Source: Flavobacterium sp. MFBS3-15 (GTDB lineage: Bacteria; Bacteroidota; Bacteroidia; Flavobacteriales; Flavobacteriaceae). Taken from it: 64,000 nt of DNA. The stretch covers positions 62,001 through 126,000 of the forward strand of contig NZ_JAPCHV010000001.1 of assembly GCF_026107645.2 (NCBI RefSeq), written 5' to 3'. Under the pieces are notes generated by a model. It saw only the letters and a program-made list of their open reading frames with translations. It did no database searches and was not told the DNA's origin. The translations under genes and the position numbers were made by a program. This document shows, piece after piece, positions 58,924-64,000 of this stretch. Numbering within the stretch: the stretch's first letter is position 1; the number at the start of each line of letters is the position of its first letter.

Positions 58924-60240
58924 ATGGCAAAATTTGAACTGAAATTACCCAAAATGGGGGAAAGCGTTGCGGAAGCGACAATTACCAATTGGTTAAAGAA
59001 CGTGGGCGACCACATTGCGGCCGATGAGGCAGTTTTGGAAATTGCAACCGATAAAGTAGACTCTGAAGTGCCGTCTGAAGTATCGGGTACGCTTACAGAA
59101 ATACTGTTCCAGGTAAACGACGTGGTACAGGTAGGCCAGACTATTGCTTATATTGAAACTGAGGGCGGCGTAGTGGTAGATGCCCCAAAAGAAGAAACTA
59201 CCGCGGCCAATGTTGAGGTTATCGAAAAATCGGTAACGGCAGCTAAGGAAACCGTGACGGCCCCGGCAGATTTTTCAGGCTCGGACAAGTTCTTTTCGCC
59301 ATTAGTTAAGAACATTGCCAAAGAAGAAGGCATCTCGGTAGCCGAGTTGGAGTCGATCAACGGCACCGGAAAAGAAGGAAGGGTAACTAAGAATGATATC
59401 CTTGACTATGTAAAATCCAAATCACAAGCACCAAATATCAAACCTCAGGAAACTGTACAGCAACCGGCAGTAATCCAGCAACCGGCAACTAGCAACCAGC
59501 AACCAAAAGCAGCCCCTGTATCAGTTAACGGAGGCGATGAGATTGTGGAAATGGATCGTATGCGCAAGCTGATTTCCGGCTACATGGTACAGTCGGTACA
59601 GACATCGGCGCACGTGCAGTCGTTCATCGAGGTAGATGTGACCAACATCGTTAAGTGGAGGGATAAGGTGAAGAATGCATTTGAAAAGAGGGAGGGCGAG
59701 AAGCTGACCTTCACCCCGATATTCATGGAAGCCGTAGCCAAAGCCCTGAAGGACTTCCCGGGAATGAACATATCGGTAGATGGCGAATACATCATCAAAA
59801 AGAAAAATATCAACCTGGGCATGGCGGCAGCGCTACCAAACGGTAACCTTATAGTTCCCGTTATCAAGAACGCTGACCAGCTCAACCTTGTAGGCATGGC
59901 AAAGGCGGTAAACGACCTTGGCAACCGTGCCAAAGCCGGCAAGCTGAAGCCTGACGATACGCAGGGCGGAACCTATACAGTTACCAACGTAGGTACGTTT
60001 GGCAGCGTGTTCGGTACACCGATCATCAACCAGCCGCAGGTGGGTATCCTTGCCCTTGGCGCGATACGCAAAGTGCCGGCAGTGATCGAAACCCCGGAAG
60101 GCGACTTTATCGGCATCCGCCAGAAGATGTTCCTTTCGCACAGCTATGACCACAGGGTGGTAGATGGTGCGCTGGGAGGCTCATTCGTTAAGCGCGTAGC
60201 CGAGTACCTTGAAGCATTTGACGTGAACAGGGATTATTAA
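58924..60240 (+). CDS. 2-oxo acid dehydrogenase E2 (dihydrolipoyl acyltransferase)
   Basis: A 438-residue E2 component. The lipoyl domain has the modified Lys44 (EIATDKVDSEVPSE), a peripheral-subunit-binding domain lies at about 124-160 (SPLVKNIAKEEGISVAELES), and the catalytic acyltransferase domain ends in SYDHRVVDGALGGSFVK with His and Asp of the HxxxDG motif. The linker between them is rich in Gln, Pro and Ala; its coding DNA contains the heptad repeat at 59479. The lipoyl sequence is of the branched-chain/succinyl type. It is the core of a 2-oxoglutarate or branched-chain dehydrogenase, but E1 and E3 are not here. Confidence 0.9.
   Translation: MAKFELKLPKMGESVAEATITNWLKNVGDHIAADEAVLEIATDKVDSEVPSEVSGTLTEILFQVNDVVQVGQTIAYIETEGGVVVDAPKEETTAANVEVIEKSVTAAKETVTAPADFSGSDKFFSPLVKNIAKEEGISVAELESINGTGKEGRVTKNDILDYVKSKSQAPNIKPQETVQQPAVIQQPATSNQQPKAAPVSVNGGDEIVEMDRMRKLISGYMVQSVQTSAHVQSFIEVDVTNIVKWRDKVKNAFEKREGEKLTFTPIFMEAVAKALKDFPGMNISVDGEYIIKKKNINLGMAAALPNGNLIVPVIKNADQLNLVGMAKAVNDLGNRAKAGKLKPDDTQGGTYTVTNVGTFGSVFGTPIINQPQVGILALGAIRKVPAVIETPEGDFIGIRQKMFLSHSYDHRVVDGALGGSFVKRVAEYLEAFDVNRDY
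59479..59506. repeat. Heptad repeat inside the E2 linker coding region
   Basis: Four consecutive CAACYNN heptads (CAACCGG, CAACTAG, CAACCAG, CAACCAA) with another CAACCGG at 59461. They encode the Gln-Gln-Pro-Ala-Thr-Ser-Asn-Gln-Gln-Pro part of the flexible linker. The same motif occurs in a non-coding gap at 42893-42927. Confidence 0.8.
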
Positions 60241-60261
60241 ATTTTTGGAAATACTATAAGG

Positions 60262-60287
60262 AAGCCTCGCAATTGCGGGGCTTTTTT
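60262..60287 (+). terminator. E2 gene terminator
   Basis: AAGCCTCGC and GCGGGGCTT around AATT followed by a T-run, 21 bases after the stop codon. Confidence 0.9.
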
Positions 60288-60320
60288 CTTACCTTGGAGT
60301 AAAGTATTCAATAAGCGATA

Positions 60321-60902
60321 ATGAAAAACATCTATATAATCCTGCTTGTTTTTTTAGTAGCGTCATGCTCAACAAAACAAGAAATTGTCGATAATAACCC
60401 GGCAAGGTCTGTGTTGGATTATCCCCGCTTTGAAAAAAGTGACATTGATGGAAATTTCACAGATAGTAGATATTCATTATCTCAAGTAAATGTTGGCCAA
60501 GAATATCTTCTTAAGCATCATGGGAGGGTTTTTTTTAATGGTAATAGAGCTGATCATTATTATTTGCACGAAATATTCAACGAAAGGTTTTTATTTATTA
60601 CCGTAAATAAAAAACCTAACATTTGGTCGTCTGTATCTTTAATTCCAAGGGATTCCGTTTTTATGTATGATATGGGGTCACGAGAGCTATTTCATTTTAA
60701 TGCTAATGCCTTTCGAATATCCTCTGTAAAATTTAAGCATCCTTTAAGAAAGACCAAAACAATTATTGAACAACAGAGGAATGGTTATACTGTTGGTGCG
60801 ATTATTGACAGCATTGATATCATTAATAAGGAATTGCATCTCCTTTTAGAAGATAATAAGAGCAAGGCAGTGCTGAAGTTAGAACCTGTATCCTTATTGT
60901 AG
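60321..60902 (+). CDS. Lipoprotein of unknown function
   Basis: A 193-residue lipoprotein with signal peptide and lipobox ASC (MKNIYIILLVFLVASC, Cys16). The mature part has no recognised domain; it reads as alternating strands and helices (RYSLSQVNVGQEYLLKHHGR, MYDMGSRELFHFNANAFRIS). GC content is low (about 35 % in the 60 bases from 60481), below the neighbouring genes, which fits an accessory origin. It ends 4 bases from a convergent 62-residue gene. Confidence 0.65.
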   Translation: MKNIYIILLVFLVASCSTKQEIVDNNPARSVLDYPRFEKSDIDGNFTDSRYSLSQVNVGQEYLLKHHGRVFFNGNRADHYYLHEIFNERFLFITVNKKPNIWSSVSLIPRDSVFMYDMGSRELFHFNANAFRISSVKFKHPLRKTKTIIEQQRNGYTVGAIIDSIDIINKELHLLLEDNKSKAVLKLEPVSLL

Positions 60903-60906
60903 ATAG

Positions 60907-61095
60907 TTAATACAACTCCGCCAGATAATATATCTGTTTATTTGTGTAATTATGTTCGTCCCTTCCTTTGGTAGCTGAGCAGGTATAGCTTATGGAACCG
61001 TTATCCTCATGGTTTATTTTCCAGACGAAAAGCGGTACACGCAATCCAAACCTTCCTGCCTCATATACCTCGTCATTTATGCTGAACTTTTTCAT
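60907..61095 (-). CDS. Hypothetical protein (62 residues)
   Basis: A 62-residue cytosolic protein (MKKFSINDEVYEAGRFGLRV ... NYTNKQIYYLAELY) with strand-rich, aromatic-rich sequence and an odd Cys in SCSAT-like context (SYTCSATKGRD). It resembles small cold-shock/KOW-like beta proteins in length and aromatic content, but I cannot assign a family. It is convergent with the lipoprotein at 60321. Confidence 0.5.
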   Translation of the reverse strand: MKKFSINDEVYEAGRFGLRVPLFVWKINHEDNGSISYTCSATKGRDEHNYTNKQIYYLAELY

Positions 61096-61277
61096 TATAA
61101 GATGTTTAGTTGTAAAGGTACGTATTAATAAACGGAGCAGGCTATAAAACAGGATTAATAATTTTTTTATGCACAGAAAAAAAAATTAACAATCCCTGTA
61201 ACATTTGTTTGATTCCTACGTCTACTATACCGGATGTAAAATCCGAAAGTATAATCATCAATCAAATCAATCATCAA

Positions 61278-61571
61278 ATGAAAAGGACCATTAAAATGGG
61301 AGCGGTAGCTTTTGCCGCGGGCTTAATGCTAACGTCGTGCTACACTTACACTACTGTGGTAGGTAAAGGCGCACAGGGAAATCAGGAAGTTAAAAAGTGG
61401 AACCACTACGTGGTATTCGGCCTTGCACCGGTAGACGTTTCGGATGCCAGGGAAATGGCAGAGGGTGCTCAGGACTACACGGTGACTACCAAGCACAGTT
61501 TCATTACAGGGTTGGTTTCGGGGCTTACGTTTGGACTTTATACGCCAACTACAACCACGGTAACCAAGTAA
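61278..61571 (+). CDS. Bor/Iss-like lipoprotein
   Basis: A 97-residue lipoprotein with lipobox TSC (GAVAFAAGLMLTSC, Cys21 or so). The mature part reads NHYVVFGLAPVDVSDAREMA and HSFITGLVSGLTFGLYTPTT, which mirrors the phage lambda Bor protein in length and in its F-x-x-G-L-L-G-F-I-T-L-G-I-Y-T-P stretch. Bor is a lysogenic conversion protein linked to serum resistance in Escherichia coli. I use the ATG at 61278, since upstream residues do not form a signal peptide. Family assignment is moderate; the function here is unknown. Confidence 0.75.
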   Translation: MKRTIKMGAVAFAAGLMLTSCYTYTTVVGKGAQGNQEVKKWNHYVVFGLAPVDVSDAREMAEGAQDYTVTTKHSFITGLVSGLTFGLYTPTTTTVTK

Positions 61572-61582
61572 GTAAAACAGCT

Positions 61583-61634
61583 GCTACCTGAGATTTTTCG
61601 ACTCTACTTTGTTTCGCTCAAAATGACAGGTAGC
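61583..61634. repeat. Palindromic intergenic repeat with short perfect arms
   Basis: GCTACCTG (61583-61590) and CAGGTAGC (61627-61634) are perfect eight-base inverted arms bracketing a TTTCGACTCTACTTTGTTTC-type core common in Bacteroidota intergenic regions and related to the element at 52668. Confidence 0.55.
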
Positions 61635-61653
61635 CGCTAAATCTTTCAATTTC

Positions 61654-61854
61654 ATGAAAAAATCAGTTTTTTATATTTCAATAATATTGTCGGTTGTGTT
61701 CCTGGTAAACATCATCGACATCGTGATCAACGATGCAGAACGCCTTACCCAATATGGCTGGGGCTATCTTAGCGGGCAGATTGTATTGTTCGGTATCTTC
61801 GTTTCCCTAACCTTCTTTATGCTCGGAAGGGCTTACGGCAGTAAGGAAAGCTAA
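61654..61854 (+). CDS. Small membrane protein (two helices)
   Basis: A 66-residue protein with two hydrophobic helices (about residues 3-24 and 38-58) separated by a polar NDAERLTQYGWGYLSGQ loop and a short polar tail (RAYGSKES). Family unknown. It is followed by a terminator at 61873 and lies between the Bor-like and KilA-N genes. Confidence 0.55.
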   Translation: MKKSVFYISIILSVVFLVNIIDIVINDAERLTQYGWGYLSGQIVLFGIFVSLTFFMLGRAYGSKES

Positions 61855-61872
61855 CAAATGTATGTAAATATC

Positions 61873-61898
61873 AAACCAGCCTTTTAGGTTGGTTTTTT
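61873..61898 (+). terminator. Terminator of the small membrane-protein gene
   Basis: AACCAGCCT and AGGTTGGTT with one G-U pair followed by a T-run. Confidence 0.8.
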
Positions 61899-61978
61899 GT
61901 TTTTAAAATATAAGATTTATTTCTTTTAATATAAGAATAAAATAGTATATTGCGGTCGAATTAGTAAAGCGATTTATT

Positions 61979-62515
61979 ATGAAGACATTAGAGTTTATTT
62001 ACCAGGAAACAGAAATCCATTTCCTCATCAATAACAGCGAGGATGTTACCGTCAATGCCACTGAAATGGCAGATATATTCGGGAAAGACCCGGAGGAATT
62101 CCTTTCGGATGTCCATACGCTTGATTTTATCAGGGCACTAGAATCCAAGCTGGGGGCAGCAAGCTTCAGGCGTGAGGTAGGAAGGGATGTTGTCGAGGTT
62201 TGGATGAACCGCAAGCTGGCCATAAAGTTTGCCTCATGGCTGGATCCGGAATTTGAGCTTTGGATTTATGACACTATTGAGACCCTCCGCTTTTCACATT
62301 ACGATAATCATCTCAAGGCGCTCAATGCCCAGCAGGCTGAAAAACTCCGATTCAATAACCTGTGCAGGAAAGCAGTGTCCGACCAAAACGAGCTGGCTAT
62401 CCAGATCATCGAAAGCTACAGAAGGCTCAAGAAGCTTACCAATGAGAAAAGGAGCGCCATTGTCAGCCAGGAGCGGGAAATCAAGAACCTGTTCGATATG
62501 TTTGATGAGAATTAA
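61979..62515 (+). CDS. KilA-N domain protein
   Basis: A 178-residue protein. Residues 1-110 match a KilA-N domain: VTVNATEMADIFGKDPEEFL, then FIRALESKLG and a WMNRKLAIKFASWLDPEFEL stretch. KilA-N domains bind DNA and are known from phage antirepressors and large DNA viruses. Residues 110-178 are a helical coiled-coil-like tail (ETLRFSHYDNHLKALNAQQA, KLTNEKRSAIVSQEREIKNL). The 3' end overlaps the convergent Nudix gene by four bases. No other phage gene lies near except the Bor-like lipoprotein. Confidence 0.85.
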   Translation: MKTLEFIYQETEIHFLINNSEDVTVNATEMADIFGKDPEEFLSDVHTLDFIRALESKLGAASFRREVGRDVVEVWMNRKLAIKFASWLDPEFELWIYDTIETLRFSHYDNHLKALNAQQAEKLRFNNLCRKAVSDQNELAIQIIESYRRLKKLTNEKRSAIVSQEREIKNLFDMFDEN

Positions 62516-62979
62516 AGTAATTGCTTTTTGAGGGTGGCAGTTACCTCGTCAAGAAAATCGGCCTGCCTTTCGTTGATGAGGGTTTTCGCTTCTTCCATGG
62601 AAAACCATCCGGCTTTGTCTACTTCGGGATAAGTGGCTTTTCGACCTGATTTTGGCGGCCACTCCATTTCGAACGTGTTGCAGGTAAAAGTATTTTCATC
62701 CAGGTCGCCCTCCGCTGCCCAGCACATCACTTTCTTTCCGCCTTTTTGGGTAATGGTCTGCAATGCAGTAAACGGAGGCTGAGGTATATATCCTGTTTCC
62801 TCTTCAAATTCACGGATTGCGGCATCTAAAGGGCTTTCACCATCGTTGAGCTCTCCTTTAGGGATTGTCCACCAGCCCTCGTGTTTTTTAGCGAAGAAAG
62901 GCCCGCCGGGATGTACAAGGAAAAAGCCGATTTCATTTCCTTTCCTGCGGTAGAGTAGTATGCCTGCGCTTTGTTTCAT
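62512..62979 (-). CDS. Nudix hydrolase
   Basis: A 155-residue Nudix protein. The Nudix box GELNDGESPLDAAIREFEEE (about residues 42-61), followed by TGY, matches G-x5-E-x7-R-E-U-x-E-E-x-G-U. The N-terminal part (SAGILLYRRKGNEIGFFLVH) and C-terminal helix (EAKTLINERQADFLDEVTAT) are typical of AP4A-hydrolase or ADP-ribose/8-oxo-type housecleaning enzymes. Substrate not determinable. It has no operon partner and is convergent with the KilA-N gene. Confidence 0.9.
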   Translation of the reverse strand: MKQSAGILLYRRKGNEIGFFLVHPGGPFFAKKHEGWWTIPKGELNDGESPLDAAIREFEEETGYIPQPPFTALQTITQKGGKKVMCWAAEGDLDENTFTCNTFEMEWPPKSGRKATYPEVDKAGWFSMEEAKTLINERQADFLDEVTATLKKQLL

Positions 62980-63015
62980 GAATGGAATGTTGTAATTTTA
63001 CTAAAATGAATTACC

Positions 63016-63513
63016 ATGGAAGATAGGGCTGTTATTACGATACCCGCCACGCTGACAGATAAAATACTGGAAGCAATTTCAATTGTGTTGTTGGCATTGC
63101 TTTGGGTTATGGTTATTGTCGGCTACATGAACCTGCCGGAGATCATCCCTGTTCATTTTAACGGCGCTGGCGATCCGGACAGCTACGGCGATAGGAATAC
63201 GCTTTTCCTGCTCCCTGTTATTGGTTCCTTCATATATTTTATCCTTACGCTGCTCAATGGGAAACCTCACACATTTAATTATCCTGTGGCTATAACGCCT
63301 GAGAATGCCGAAAATCAGTATCGTATTGCTGTTCGTATGATGCGTGCCATTAAAGTAAGCGTGCTGCTTGTTTTTTGTGCTATCGAATATGGCAGCTACC
63401 GGGTTGCTATGGGTAGTCAGGATGGACTTGGCAGTTGGTTCATAGTATTTGTTTTTGCAATTATTTTTATGCCCATGATTTATTTCATATACAAGGCGTT
63501 CAGGAATAGGTAA
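63016..63513 (+). CDS. DUF1648 domain membrane protein
   Basis: A 165-residue membrane protein with helices at about residues 15-35, 63-82, 106-125 and 137-158 and the DUF1648 core LPEIIPVHFNGAGDPDSYGD after the first helix. In SdpI-type proteins this domain senses or resists a peptide toxin; stand-alone versions are of unknown function. Its stop codon touches the end of the convergent EcsC gene. Confidence 0.8.
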   Translation: MEDRAVITIPATLTDKILEAISIVLLALLWVMVIVGYMNLPEIIPVHFNGAGDPDSYGDRNTLFLLPVIGSFIYFILTLLNGKPHTFNYPVAITPENAENQYRIAVRMMRAIKVSVLLVFCAIEYGSYRVAMGSQDGLGSWFIVFVFAIIFMPMIYFIYKAFRNR

Positions 63514-64000
63514 TTACTTCGGTACAATATACTTATTATTCGAATCGCGGAAATAACTGTCGGCAGCTTTGCCAAATCGTTCAATGGTAAAATAATTGAA
63601 TGTCCCTCCTACCACGGCCCCCACGCCAAAAGGCACCAGCCTTCCCAATGCCGCCCCGCCGCGTTTGGAACCGTATTTAGTTACCAGTTTGCGCCCGATT
63701 TTTTGATTCATCCTGTTGCGTATCCGGTCAGTGATGTGTTTGTCAAAATGCTTTACGCCAATTTTTTCGCCCCTGGCCACCATTGCTTTTTCGAGAAGTA
63801 CTACACCTGCCCAAATACCAAGCACTAAGGTAAACTCGTCTTCAAAATCCTGTTCGGTATCCTTGCCGTAGATTAATCCTGTACCATAGCATAGCGCGGC
63901 CATCCACCGCAGCATAAGGATGAGGTCGGCCGAAACAGCACCTGCTTCCATGGCAATCTGTGCGGCTGTACCCAGTCCGGGGAAAACACCGGGCAGTGCC
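63514..64000 (-). CDS. EcsC family protein (5' end outside the window)
   Basis: The minus-strand frame is open from 64000 to the stop at 63514 and has no in-frame start that fits; an internal ATG at 63951 is preceded by more in-frame sequence (ALPGVFPGLGTAAQIA) with the glycine-rich Leu-Pro-Gly pattern typical of EcsC proteins. The visible 161 residues include repeated hydrophobic segments and the GGAALGRLVPFGVGAVVGGT stretch. EcsC, part of the ECS transporter system in Bacillus, is linked to membrane protease regulation. The gene continues past the window. Confidence 0.8.
   Translation of the reverse strand, partial: ALPGVFPGLGTAAQIAMEAGAVSADLILMLRWMAALCYGTGLIYGKDTEQDFEDEFTLVLGIWAGVVLLEKAMVARGEKIGVKHFDKHITDRIRNRMNQKIGRKLVTKYGSKRGGAALGRLVPFGVGAVVGGTFNYFTIERFGKAADSYFRDSNNKYIVPK

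Noticed and set aside
61278-62515. A prophage at 61.3-62.5 kb
   Set aside because: Only two phage-associated families are present and there are no integrase, capsid, terminase or lysis genes, and no attachment-site duplication was recognised. Reported as a finding and not as a mobile element.

Overview
The window is chromosomal DNA from a member of the Flavobacteriaceae, most likely Flavobacterium or a close relative. The evidence is the RpoB/RpoC, EF-Tu and ribosomal protein sequences, Bacteroidota promoter elements of the form TAnnTTTG (some with an upstream TTG), an almost complete lack of Shine-Dalgarno sequences, and lineage-typical families (DUF5686, DUF4290, DUF3467, PorT-like beta-barrels, SIMPL, Coa1-like). 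The tRNA genes do not encode the CCA end. No CRISPR array, insertion sequence or complete prophage is visible.

Layout. Bases 1-4.1 kb hold a gene tail, a PspC-type membrane protein, a helix-hairpin-helix protein, an acyl-CoA dehydrogenase, rpsU, a Xer recombinase and hpf. Bases 4.2-17.5 kb are the translation/transcription block: tRNA-Thr, tRNA-Tyr, tRNA-Thr, tuf, tRNA-Trp, secE, nusG, rplK-A-J-L, rpoB, rpoC and a DUF3467 gene. Bases 17.8-23.7 kb carry a metalloprotease-TPR fusion (minus strand), then mutL, two rhomboid proteases and an endonuclease/exonuclease/phosphatase protein. Bases 23.8-28.6 kb, mostly minus strand, carry HU, fmt, recQ, a P-loop ATPase and an SRPBCC protein. Bases 28.9-36.8 kb mix small unknown proteins with pfkB, alkB, a DUF493-DUF4290-murA operon, a SIMPL protein and a Coa1-like protein. 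Bases 36.8-45.8 kb hold an S41 peptidase, two large DUF5686 paralogues, a NYN-LOTUS protein, aroQ and a pair of very short paralogous membrane-protein genes, one broken by a stop codon. Bases 46.1-50.0 kb are an array of six outer-membrane beta-barrel genes, five of one family. Bases 50.2-64 kb are accessory: lipoproteins, a duplicated methyltransferase-like 5' end around an AT-rich lipoprotein gene, an ABC-F ATPase, a Fic protein with a palindrome at its promoter, an acyltransferase, Hsp20, a glycosyltransferase, a 2-oxoacid dehydrogenase E2, a Bor-like lipoprotein, a KilA-N protein, a Nudix hydrolase and a truncated EcsC gene.

The points most worth a second look are: the unique strong Shine-Dalgarno in front of rpsU, which fits bS21 autoregulation; two places where a promoter is nested in the preceding gene's terminator; the 53-base perfect direct repeat flanking an AT-rich lipoprotein gene; the 22-base palindrome over the fic promoter; the tandem short paralogues at 41.3-41.7 kb; several families of dispersed palindromes and short tandem repeats, one of which lies inside a coding linker; and a MutL without the usual endonuclease motif. 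I found no clear new multi-gene system; the candidates above are local and are stated with their limits.
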